From NCBI RefSeq assembly GCF_030440595.1, contig NZ_CP047452.1, forward strand, positions 248,001 to 312,000: a stretch of DNA of 64,000 nt, read 5' to 3'. Source of the stretch: Corynebacterium glucuronolyticum DSM 44120 (lineage in GTDB: Bacteria; Actinomycetota; Actinomycetes; Mycobacteriales; Mycobacteriaceae). The notes beneath the pieces were generated by a model. It made no database searches. It saw only the letters and a program-made list of their open reading frames with translations, and was not told where the DNA came from. A program made the translations under genes and the position numbers. Shown piece after piece: positions 24,133-32,840 of the stretch (positions within the stretch are counted from its first letter, which is position 1; each line of letters begins with the position of its first letter).

Positions 24133-27100
24133 ATGAAAATACGCAAGAATTCTCGGTGGAGCGTGTCCGGCTCTGCTATGTCCGGTCTAGGAGCATCGAG
24201 CATGTTCCGGACCATCACCGCACTCGGTGTGGCTACCGCGCTCACCGTTTCTGGTGTCTATGCCGTTGAGAACGCTCCGGCAGCACAGGCTCAGGAAGCT
24301 GTTGCTGCACCGGCCAAGCCTGCTAAGGCAAAGAAGTCGGCTCCCGGTACCTCCGTTGAGACAGCTATCTACTCTGATGCCATTGCTAACGGCCAGGTCA
24401 ACAGTGTCTACGACATGCAATTGGGAACGTTTGTTGCTTCCGGTCACGCTTATACGCTCGATTCCACAACGGCCTCCTTTGGTGGCGTGAACGATGCCAC
24501 AGCGAACACCCGCGTGCCTGAGGGCACGAAGGTCTACGCACAGTGGATCGACGGCGAGGGTGGCGCCGTATCGCCTATTTACTACACGGAAACTCATGAC
24601 CTCAGCTGGGGCAATGGCACCCAGGGTGGCAAGGGTACCTTCGCCGTCTCCCTTCCGCCGTACGAGGATGCCCTCGGGGAACACCACGAGTTCAATCCCG
24701 GCAAGGGCGATCAGATCAAGTTCTGGATCGAACCGTTCACCAACGAGCGTGGCAACAAGCTGGAAATGATGCGCACCGCTCCGGGCTGGTACCCGAGCTT
24801 CAGCCCGGCCAATAAGCGCGTGGCTGGCTCTACGTTCAACATGAACAAGAACAATCTCCAGAACGTCGGCATCTTCATGTACGAGTTCCCCGGCGAGCAC
24901 ATGTTCTCCGACAAGGTCAACGTCGATACCTCCGGCCCCCGCATCAAGGGTCGCGTGTGGCATGAGGCCGGCGATGCGAACCTCTCCACTGGCCCGGGAA
25001 TGGATTCTACGACCGGTGGCGACATTGCTGCCGATGGCTATGAGGTCCTGTTCACTGGCCTGACCGAGGCCGGTTCTAAGGCCATTGATGCTGCCACCAA
25101 GGACGTGTCCCGCGATGAGTACGTGACCATCACGGAAAAGATCATCAAGGAGCACCCGGAGTACGTCACCGGCACTTCTACGGCCAAGACGGGTGCCGAC
25201 GGCTGGTATGAGCTGCGTCTTCCGGCTGGTACCGACAAGTACGCTATCTACGGCGCGGTGAAGAACCCCGCTGGTGAGATCGTCCAGACATACAGCTCCT
25301 ACACCACCCCGGTGTTCGACCGCCCGAACCGCCTCGGCTCCGTAACGCCGGCGGCTACCGCTTCTCCGGTGGTCCCCGGTTGGTTCAACGTGCACTTTGC
25401 TATTTCGGATTACAAGGCCATCACGCTTGATATTCCCTACTACAACGTGACGGATAACCCGGCCACCGGTGGCGACACCCTTGAGGTGAAGCTGGATGGC
25501 ACGCTGCCGATTTTCCCCAACAAGATTGTGTGGACCGACAGTAATGGTAAAGAGCTGAAGACCTGCGAGATCAAGGAACTGAAGGACGCAGACAGCTGCT
25601 CTCTGGAGATTCCGAAGGATTTCAAGGGCAAGGAACTTTACACCGCAACCCTGATCTCCGGCCCGAACACCATTGCTGCTGACTCCGCGCTCGTGACCTC
25701 CGAGCTTCCGGACAAGGACAAAGACGGTATCCCGAACCGTTTCGATCCGGATGCTGATGGCGACGGCGTGAACAACGACGACGAGATCGCCGCTGGTCTT
25801 GATCCGCTGGATCCGTTCTCCAACGGCACGAAGGACAAGGACGGCAAGCCGGTTTCCGACGGTGACTTCGACTCCGACGGGGACAAGGCCACCAACAAGG
25901 AAGAGTCCGACGTTCCGCAGGAAAACGGCAAGGACAAGCCCGTCAAGGACACCGACGGCGACGGCCTCGGCAACCCCGGTATCACCGATAAGAACCCGCA
26001 GAACGGAATCGCCGACCTCATTGAGGGTAAGGATTCCGACAAAGACAAGATTCCGGATTCCATTGATCCGGACGCTGATAACGACGGCATCAACAACGAC
26101 GACGAGATCGCCGCTGGCCTTGACCCGCTGGATCCCTACTCCGGTGGATACAAGGACAAGGAGGGCAAACCGATCAAGGACGGCGAAGGCGACATCGACA
26201 AGGATGGCCTAACCAACGCCGAGGAGTCTGATGTCCCGAACGGCGCTGTTCCGGATACGGATGGCGACGGCCTGGCTAACCCGGGTATCACCGATAAGAC
26301 CGGCAAGCTGGTTGACGGCAAGCAGGGCCCGAACGGTGTTGCTGACCTCATTGAGGCTTTGGACACCGACGGCGACAAGGTTCCGGATTACCTCGATCCG
26401 GATGCCGATAACGACGGTGTGAACAATAACGACGAGATCGCCGCTGGTCTGAACCCGCTGAACCCGACCTCCACCGCCGATGAGAACGGTAACCCGGTCA
26501 ATGATGGTGATCTTGACCTTGATAAGGACAAGAAGAAGAACTCTGACGAGTCTGACACCGATGTTCAGCCCGATGGCGTGAACCCCGATGGCACTGCCAA
26601 GGTTCCGATCACCGATAAGAACAACAACGAGGTCGCTGATCTTATCGATGGTGACCTCGACGATGACAAGATCCCGAACTCCGAGGATCCGGATGCTGAT
26701 GGCGACGGTGTGAACAACAACGACGAGATCGCCGCTGGCCTTGATCCGCTGAACCCTGATTCCGATGGTGACGGTGTCCCGGACGGTGAAGAGGATACCG
26801 ACGGCGACGGCATCAAGAATGCCGAGGAGTCGAACACCGAGGTCGAGCCGAATGGTGTGAACCCGGACGGCACCGCGAAGGTTGCTATCACCGATAAGAA
26901 CGAGAACAACATTGCCGACCTGATTGAGAAGAAGGACTCCGACGGTGACGGCATCCCGGATGCTGAGGATCCCGACGCTGATGGCGATGGCATCAACAAC
27001 ACCGACGAGAAGGAAGCGGGTCTTGATCCGCTGGATCCCTACTCCGGTGGTTACAAGGATAAGGACGGCAACCCGATCAAGGACGGCGAAGGTGACTTCG

Positions 27101-28704
27101 ACAAGGACGGCATCAAGAATGCTGATGAGTCCGAGGTTCCTGAAGGTCGCGTCAAGGACAAGGACGGCGACGGTATCGCCGATCCGGACAGGACCGACAA
27201 GACCGGTGACAAGAAGAACAACGGCCCGAACGGTGTCGCTGACATCATCGAGAAGGCTGACACCGACGGTGACGGAATCCCCGATAATGAGGATCCGGAT
27301 GCTGACAATGATGGCGTCAACAACGACGACGAGAAGGCTATCGGCACCGACCCGCTGAACCCCGACTCCAACGGTGACGGCATCAAGGACGGCGACGAGG
27401 ACTTCGACAAGGACGGCAAGACCAACGCCGAAGAGTCCGAGGTTCCTTCCGGCCGCGTCAAGGACAATGACGGCGACGGTATCGCCGATCCGGGCATCAC
27501 CGACAAGAACAACAACGATGTTGCTGACCTTGCCGAGGGCGACAACGATGGCGACGGCATCCCGAACTCTGAGGATCCCGACGCTGACGGCGACGGCGTC
27601 TCCAACGACGACGAAATCCGCGCTGGTCTCGAACCGCTGAACCCTGATTCCGACGGTAACGGCATCAAAGATGGCGACGAAGACTCCGATAATGACGGCA
27701 TCAAGAACGCCGACGAGTCCGAGGTCCCCGAGGGGCGCGTCAAGGACGAGAACGGCGACGGCATCGGTGACACCGGTATCACCGATAAGAACAACAACGG
27801 CATCGCTGACCTTGTCGATGCCAACGGCGCCAAGTGGGTCGGCAAGTACGACAAGCAGACGCCAGAAGTTGGCAAGACTGTAACGGTCACGCCTGAGTTC
27901 GACAACGCGCTGACCGCTGTGAACGAACACGGTGCCGCTCCTGCGGGCACGACGTTCGAACTGGACGAGACCACGGTTCCTGCAGGCTGGGATGTCACTG
28001 TTGACCCGACCACCGGTCGCGCAACCGTGACGGTTCCGGAAGATGCCACCACGGGTACCGCCAACACCATCACGGTGAAGGTGAACTACCCCGAGTCCGA
28101 GACGAACAACGCAACGCAGAAGGAACTCGAGCTCGTCGTCACGCCGGCTGCCAAGCAGATCGCTGACACGAACACGATCATCGAGCAGTGCATCGATCCG
28201 AACGAGTGGTACGCGAACCCGTTGCTCTACCTCGTGCCGCTGGGAATCATTGCCCTGGCAACGCAGGTGAACCTGCCGGTTCCGGATTCCATCAAGGCAC
28301 AGCTCGATAGCCTGAAGATCAACAACCCGGGTAACCAGCCGCAGTGGCTGAAGGATGCGAACGCACAGCTGGCAGCCATGGGCTCCAACGTGAACGTCGC
28401 GGGTATTATGTCCATTCTGGGTCTCGTTGCAGCTGCGTCGCTTGTGGGCATGTACTACGCCACCAAGTGCATCAACGGCAAGGCTTGGGACTTCACCAAC
28501 CTGAGCTCCGGCGCTGGCGTGACCACCGGTGAGGGAACCGAGGCTACCACCAACGGTTCTAGCGCCAAGACTGACGACAGCAAGCCGAGCAAGGACAATA
28601 AGACCGAGTCCACTACCACCGCAACCTCCGAGACGGAGGCTCCGGCTGAGGACTCCGCTGCAGGGGAGACCTCCACGAGTGAGGAACCCACTGCAACTGA
28701 GTAA
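24133..28704 (+). CDS. Large surface protein with thrombospondin type 3-like repeats (paralog 1)
   Basis: 1523 residues. Order: signal peptide ending near AQA (51-53); a unique N-terminal region (about 70-530); a long Asp/Asn-rich block (about 534-1230) of repeats such as DGIPNSEDPDADGDGV, the calcium-binding thrombospondin type 3 pattern; a Rib/YPDG-like beta domain (about 1236-1335); then a conserved module with Cys1353, hydrophobic segment about 1360-1383, amphipathic spacer, hydrophobic segment about 1421-1445 and Cys1446; and a Thr/Ser/Glu-rich tail. No LPXTG motif or basic stop-transfer tail. Probably an extracellular stalk anchored by the C-terminal module, a role in adhesion being inference. 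ATG follows AAGAAGGACC; an alternative start is ATG 24202. Confidence 0.85.
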   Translation: MKIRKNSRWSVSGSAMSGLGASSMFRTITALGVATALTVSGVYAVENAPAAQAQEAVAAPAKPAKAKKSAPGTSVETAIYSDAIANGQVNSVYDMQLGTFVASGHAYTLDSTTASFGGVNDATANTRVPEGTKVYAQWIDGEGGAVSPIYYTETHDLSWGNGTQGGKGTFAVSLPPYEDALGEHHEFNPGKGDQIKFWIEPFTNERGNKLEMMRTAPGWYPSFSPANKRVAGSTFNMNKNNLQNVGIFMYEFPGEHMFSDKVNVDTSGPRIKGRVWHEAGDANLSTGPGMDSTTGGDIAADGYEVLFTGLTEAGSKAIDAATKDVSRDEYVTITEKIIKEHPEYVTGTSTAKTGADGWYELRLPAGTDKYAIYGAVKNPAGEIVQTYSSYTTPVFDRPNRLGSVTPAATASPVVPGWFNVHFAISDYKAITLDIPYYNVTDNPATGGDTLEVKLDGTLPIFPNKIVWTDSNGKELKTCEIKELKDADSCSLEIPKDFKGKELYTATLISGPNTIAADSALVTSELPDKDKDGIPNRFDPDADGDGVNNDDEIAAGLDPLDPFSNGTKDKDGKPVSDGDFDSDGDKATNKEESDVPQENGKDKPVKDTDGDGLGNPGITDKNPQNGIADLIEGKDSDKDKIPDSIDPDADNDGINNDDEIAAGLDPLDPYSGGYKDKEGKPIKDGEGDIDKDGLTNAEESDVPNGAVPDTDGDGLANPGITDKTGKLVDGKQGPNGVADLIEALDTDGDKVPDYLDPDADNDGVNNNDEIAAGLNPLNPTSTADENGNPVNDGDLDLDKDKKKNSDESDTDVQPDGVNPDGTAKVPITDKNNNEVADLIDGDLDDDKIPNSEDPDADGDGVNNNDEIAAGLDPLNPDSDGDGVPDGEEDTDGDGIKNAEESNTEVEPNGVNPDGTAKVAITDKNENNIADLIEKKDSDGDGIPDAEDPDADGDGINNTDEKEAGLDPLDPYSGGYKDKDGNPIKDGEGDFDKDGIKNADESEVPEGRVKDKDGDGIADPDRTDKTGDKKNNGPNGVADIIEKADTDGDGIPDNEDPDADNDGVNNDDEKAIGTDPLNPDSNGDGIKDGDEDFDKDGKTNAEESEVPSGRVKDNDGDGIADPGITDKNNNDVADLAEGDNDGDGIPNSEDPDADGDGVSNDDEIRAGLEPLNPDSDGNGIKDGDEDSDNDGIKNADESEVPEGRVKDENGDGIGDTGITDKNNNGIADLVDANGAKWVGKYDKQTPEVGKTVTVTPEFDNALTAVNEHGAAPAGTTFELDETTVPAGWDVTVDPTTGRATVTVPEDATTGTANTITVKVNYPESETNNATQKELELVVTPAAKQIADTNTIIEQCIDPNEWYANPLLYLVPLGIIALATQVNLPVPDSIKAQLDSLKINNPGNQPQWLKDANAQLAAMGSNVNVAGIMSILGLVAAASLVGMYYATKCINGKAWDFTNLSSGAGVTTGEGTEATTNGSSAKTDDSKPSKDNKTESTTTATSETEAPAEDSAAGETSTSEEPTATE

Positions 28705-28803
28705 ACAACAGATGAACTAGTATGAATCCAGTGGCTACCAGCCACTGGATTTGTACGGAGGGCAAGCAGGACCGCCCTTTTGATCATCGAAATTTTTAAG
28801 CTC

Positions 28804-28862
28804 CGCATCTGGTCCTGCGGAGGCTCCCGGGTCACCACATGGTGACCCGGGAGTTTTTTATG
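28804..28862 (+). terminator. Two-hairpin terminator of surface protein 1
   Basis: Hairpin 1: CTCCGCA-TCTGGTCC-TGCGGAG. Hairpin 2: CTCCCGGGTCACC-ACAT-GGTGACCCGGGAG followed by TTTTTTA. The same two-hairpin arrangement follows the paralog at 32755-32818 with paired changes in the second stem. The last six terminator-like bases support transcription stop on the plus strand. Confidence 0.9.
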
Positions 28863-29331
28863 CGCGTCCGGAGTCTGCCGGTCCAGGGGTGCAGGATGCA
28901 AGACCTTCGGTTGGGCGATGCTGGATCCTGAGTAATTAGTCACCCAAAATTAGGGGTAGCTGAGAAAAATTTATATATTCGTTATGAGGGTAAAAATTCT
29001 GTTGAACACTTTATAAAAACGCACGTTGTGACGTTGCTCCTCTTAGGTATCGCGTAAACTACGGCTTTAGCAAAGTGTCTCAAATATATAAATGTGAAAA
29101 ATGGGACAGAAGGTACAGGATGGGATTAAGGGTAGGGACTCGTCTACCTCTCTATGTCGATAGAACCTTAATAAAAACTGAGTATTATCTAAGTAGATGC
29201 GAGAGCCCGGCTCATAAAATTTCCTTCCATCCGGGCCTCGCGTCTGCGGCGCTTGCTTTTTACGTGCGCACGTACGGCGCGCTGCGAACAGAGTTTTCCG
29301 GGGCTTGCAAGTCCTAATCACAAGGAGAATT
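28863..29331 (+). promoter_or_regulatory. A+T-rich upstream region of the second surface protein
   Basis: About 470 bp, strongly A+T-rich for this genome. A promoter candidate has TTGCTC (29034-29039) and TAAACT (29055-29060), matching the pattern before the first paralog. AAGGAG at 29322-29327 is the ribosome binding site. Short frames here lack support and no RNA gene is recognised. Confidence 0.4.
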
Positions 29332-32300
29332 ATGAATATATCTCTGAAGAGGGTCACTTCCCTCGGCGTGGCTACAGCGCTTATCTTCAGTGGTGTGTAC
29401 TCGGTGGATTCGCCGTACCTTCCCGTCGCACAGGCGGCGGAAGATGGTGCCGGTGATCCTGGCTATTCCACGGATACTGCCCTCGACGCCGACGCTATCA
29501 CCAGCGGAACGGTTAAGAACGTCAACGATCTCCGCCTTGCTACGTACGTTGTCAGCGGCCATGCCTACTACATGGACGCGACAACGGCGGCTTTCAGTGG
29601 CATCCCCGGCCGAAGCACGAACACGGCGCTTCCTGATGGGACGACGGTGTACCTGCAATGGATGGGCAAAGACGGTTTCGTTTCACCGATCTACACCGCC
29701 AAGACGCACAACGTAGATTGGGGCGTTTCAAACCAGGGCGGCCAGGGTCTGTGGGCGTTCAGCCTTCCCAAGGTAAAAGACGCGCTCAAGCAGGAGCACG
29801 AATTTGACCCTAAGGCTGGCGACCAGTTCCGTGTGTGGATCAAGCCGTTTACCAATGATCGTGGCAATCGCGTGGAGATGTTCCGCCAGGCACCGGGTAT
29901 GACACCGGGTTTCTCGGCCTCCAATAAATTGCCGGCCGGTTCGACAATGAACATCAACAAGAACAACGTGCAAAACGCTGCGGTCTTCATGTACGAGAAC
30001 CCCGGTTCCTACATGTTCAATGACCGTAAGGGCGAGTACCACAACACGAATACGTGGGTGGACGGAACGGTATGGCTGGAGGCCGGAGAGGCGACTCTGG
30101 GCACCGGACCGAGCTTCGACACGTACGCTTCCGATATCGCTGCCGAGGGATACACGGTAGAAATCACGGGACTGACCACCGAGGGGCGTCGCGCGATCAA
30201 CAACGCGACCTACGGTGAGCCCCGCAGCACGTGGGTGAACACGACGAAGAAGATCCTGGAGCGGCACCCCGAGTTCATCACGGGAACGGCCGTGGGCAAG
30301 GTCGGAGCAGACGGTACCTATGGCATGTGGGTTCCCTGCTACACCGATCCGGCGTCCCTGTACGCCTTGGTTCGGGATAAGGAAGGAAACGTGGTGCAGT
30401 CCTACAGCGCCTACACCACGTCGCAGTTCCTCAGCCCGAATGATCTGCTGTCCGTATCGCCTGCGTTGCCCCCGGGATTCGCGGGTAACGCTTGGCACAA
30501 TGTGAACTTTGCGGTCGTTCCGTTTAAAGAGGTTTCCCTCGATATCCTCAAGTACAACGTGACCGACAAGCCGGCTGGCCCTGGTGCCACGCTCGATGTC
30601 GTGTTGGGAGGAACGCTTCCTCCGTTTGCAAATAAGATCGTGTGGCATGATAGCGACGGCAAGGAGCTGAAGAGCTGCGATATTACGCAGCTTTCGGATG
30701 CTGCGGGGTGCTCTCTCACCATTGACAAGAAGTTCAAGGGTTCCACCATCGTCACCGCAACACTCGTTTCTGCCCGGACCATCGTTGCCGCAGATTCTGC
30801 CCTTGTGACAGACAAGCTGAAGGACACCGATGGCGATACGATTCCGGATTACCTTGATCCGGATGCCGATAATGACGGGATCAACAACAACGACGAGATC
30901 GCCGCAGGCCTAGACCCGCTGGATCCGTACTCCGGTTCGAAGCTCCCGAAGGACAACCCGAATCGCGACAAGTACTTTGATGCGGATGGCAACCCGATTA
31001 AGGATGGGGAGGCCGACCATGATGGGGATAAGATCCCGAACGCTAAGGAGTCTGACGTCGAGGTTCAACCCGATGGTGTCAACGATGATGGTACGGCGAA
31101 GGTGCCGATCACGGATAAGACCGGCAAGCTGGATAACGGTAAGCAGGTTCCAAACGGCATCGCCGATCTCATTGAGGCACTTGATACCGATGGCGATACG
31201 ATTCCGGATTACCTTGATCCGGATGCCGATAATGACGGCGTGAACAACAACGACGAGATCGCCGCAGGCCTTGACCCGCTGGATCCGTACTCCGGTTCGA
31301 AGCTCCCGAAGGACAACCCGAATCGCGACAAGTACTTTGATGCGGATGGCAACCCGATTAAGGATGGGGAGGCCGACCATGATGGGGATAAGATCCCGAA
31401 CGCTAAGGAGTCTGACGTCGAGGTTCAACCCGATGGTGTCAACGATGATGGTACGGCGAAGGTGCCGATCACGGATAAGACCGGCAAGCTGGATAACGGT
31501 AAGCAGGTTCCGAACGGCATCGCCGATCTCATTGAGGCACTTGATACCGACGGTGACACGATTCCGGACAACATTGATCCGGATGCCGATAACGACGGCG
31601 TGAACAACAACGACGAGATCGCCGCAGGCCTTGACCCGCTGGATCCGTACTCTGGTTCGAAGCTCCCGAAGGACAACCCAAATCGCGACAAGTACTTCGA
31701 TGCGGATGGCAACCCGATCAAGGATGGCGAAGGCGACCATGATGGGGATAAGATCCCGAACGCTAAGGAGTCTGACACCAACGTTCAACCCGAGGGTGTT
31801 AATGATGACGGCACGGCGAAGGTGCCGCCTACCGATCGCAACGATAACCAGATCCCGGATCTGATTGAGCGCACCTACGCCCCGTGGGTCGGATCCTACG
31901 AGAGGCTTACCCCAGAATCCGGAACGACGGTGACCGTCACGCCAGAGTTCGACGATACGTCCACTCCTGTCAGCGAACGTAAGGGTGCACCTGAAGGAAC
32001 CCGCTTCGCGCTGGACACCACGACGGTGCCGGAAGGCTGGACCGTGGATGTTGACCGGAACACGGGCAAGGCGACAATCACGGTTCCCAAGGATGCCGTA
32101 ACCGGCTTGGAAAAGCTCATCACGGTGAAGGTTACGTTCCCCAAGGACACGTCCAATGAGGCGTCACAGACAGAACTGAAGATTTCCGTCACCCCGAAGG
32201 CTAAGCCGATTGCGGATACTAAGACGATCATTGAAAAGTGCATCGATCCGAAGGAATGGTACGCGAACCCGCTGCTGTACCTGGTTCCGCTGGGCCTGAT

Positions 32301-32697
32301 TGCTTTGGCTACGCAGGTGAACCTGCCACTTCCGGAGTCGCTCCGGGTGCAGCTGGATAGCCTGAAGATCAACAACCCGGATAACCAGCCGCAGTGGTTG
32401 AAGGACGCGAACGCGAAGTTGGCTGCCATGGGCTCCAACGTGAACGTCGCGGGTATTATGTCCATTCTGGGTCTCGTTGCAGCTGCGTCGCTTGTGGGCA
32501 TGTACTACGCCACCAAGTGCATCAACGGCAAGGCTTGGGACTTCACTAACCTGAGCTCTGCTGCGGACGCGGATCAGACCGCCGCTGACGGTGCGTCGGG
32601 TTCCAGCGAGTCTGAGAAGGAAAGCGATACAACAACCACTACATCTACGACAACGACGCAGCCGAAGCCGAGCGAATCTGAAACCGCCGAAAAATAG
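29332..32697 (+). CDS. Large surface protein with thrombospondin type 3-like repeats (paralog 2)
   Basis: 1121 residues, collinear with the protein encoded upstream. Signal peptide (LGVATALIFSGVYS ... AQAAEDG), unique N-terminal region to about residue 495, three 120-residue Asp-rich repeats (about 500-842), a Rib/YPDG-like domain (about 845-955), the conserved C-terminal module with Cys970 and Cys1063 bracketing two hydrophobic segments, and a Ser/Thr/Glu tail. It is shorter because it has fewer repeat units. The first two repeats are nearly identical at DNA level and the C-terminal module shares a 122-nt identical tract with paralog 1. ATG 29332 is preceded by AAGGAG. Extracellular anchoring is inferred. 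Confidence 0.87.
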   Translation: MNISLKRVTSLGVATALIFSGVYSVDSPYLPVAQAAEDGAGDPGYSTDTALDADAITSGTVKNVNDLRLATYVVSGHAYYMDATTAAFSGIPGRSTNTALPDGTTVYLQWMGKDGFVSPIYTAKTHNVDWGVSNQGGQGLWAFSLPKVKDALKQEHEFDPKAGDQFRVWIKPFTNDRGNRVEMFRQAPGMTPGFSASNKLPAGSTMNINKNNVQNAAVFMYENPGSYMFNDRKGEYHNTNTWVDGTVWLEAGEATLGTGPSFDTYASDIAAEGYTVEITGLTTEGRRAINNATYGEPRSTWVNTTKKILERHPEFITGTAVGKVGADGTYGMWVPCYTDPASLYALVRDKEGNVVQSYSAYTTSQFLSPNDLLSVSPALPPGFAGNAWHNVNFAVVPFKEVSLDILKYNVTDKPAGPGATLDVVLGGTLPPFANKIVWHDSDGKELKSCDITQLSDAAGCSLTIDKKFKGSTIVTATLVSARTIVAADSALVTDKLKDTDGDTIPDYLDPDADNDGINNNDEIAAGLDPLDPYSGSKLPKDNPNRDKYFDADGNPIKDGEADHDGDKIPNAKESDVEVQPDGVNDDGTAKVPITDKTGKLDNGKQVPNGIADLIEALDTDGDTIPDYLDPDADNDGVNNNDEIAAGLDPLDPYSGSKLPKDNPNRDKYFDADGNPIKDGEADHDGDKIPNAKESDVEVQPDGVNDDGTAKVPITDKTGKLDNGKQVPNGIADLIEALDTDGDTIPDNIDPDADNDGVNNNDEIAAGLDPLDPYSGSKLPKDNPNRDKYFDADGNPIKDGEGDHDGDKIPNAKESDTNVQPEGVNDDGTAKVPPTDRNDNQIPDLIERTYAPWVGSYERLTPESGTTVTVTPEFDDTSTPVSERKGAPEGTRFALDTTTVPEGWTVDVDRNTGKATITVPKDAVTGLEKLITVKVTFPKDTSNEASQTELKISVTPKAKPIADTKTIIEKCIDPKEWYANPLLYLVPLGLIALATQVNLPLPESLRVQLDSLKINNPDNQPQWLKDANAKLAAMGSNVNVAGIMSILGLVAAASLVGMYYATKCINGKAWDFTNLSSAADADQTAADGASGSSESEKESDTTTTTSTTTTQPKPSESETAEK
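30829..31830 (+). repeat. 360-bp tandem repeats inside paralog 2
   Basis: Units start at 30829, 31189 and 31549. Between units 1 and 2 the stretch 30913-31151 equals 31273-31511 with no difference, and only a handful of mismatches occur across the full 360 bp. Unit 3 is more diverged and breaks off in the final Asp-rich segment. Each unit encodes one 120-residue block. Confidence 0.95.
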
Positions 32698-32754
32698 GCT
32701 GTGATGGCCTGGTAATAGTCGGTCATCATTGTTCATGTGGTAAAACATAAACAG

Positions 32755-32818
32755 CTCCGCATCTGGTCCTGCGGAGGGCTCCCGGGCCACCCATGAGGGT
32801 GGCCCGGGAGTTTTTGTC
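32755..32818 (+). terminator. Two-hairpin terminator of surface protein 2
   Basis: CTCCGCA-TCTGGTCC-TGCGGAG is followed by CTCCCGGGCCACCC-ATGA-GGGTGGCCCGGGAG and TTTTTG. Relative to the paralog's terminator the first hairpin is unchanged, and the upper part of the second stem has changed in both arms. Confidence 0.9.
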
Positions 32819-32840
32819 TGCACCGGCTACTGTTAGGGCT

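Noticed and set aside
26209..27930. Long antisense frame opposite the Asp-rich repeats, with a hydrophobic Val/Ile-rich translation
   Set aside because: The GAC/GAT-rich repeats read backwards as GTC/ATC, which mimics a membrane protein. No start signal or domain order supports it.
29067..29357. Small frames upstream of the second surface protein as genes
   Set aside because: A+T-rich chance frames without ribosome sites; they overlap the likely promoter and the start of the surface-protein gene.
30829..31830. Repeat block as a CRISPR array
   Set aside because: Units are 360 bp, in frame and coding, with no short repeat/spacer alternation. No cas genes are in the window and no CRISPR array was seen elsewhere.
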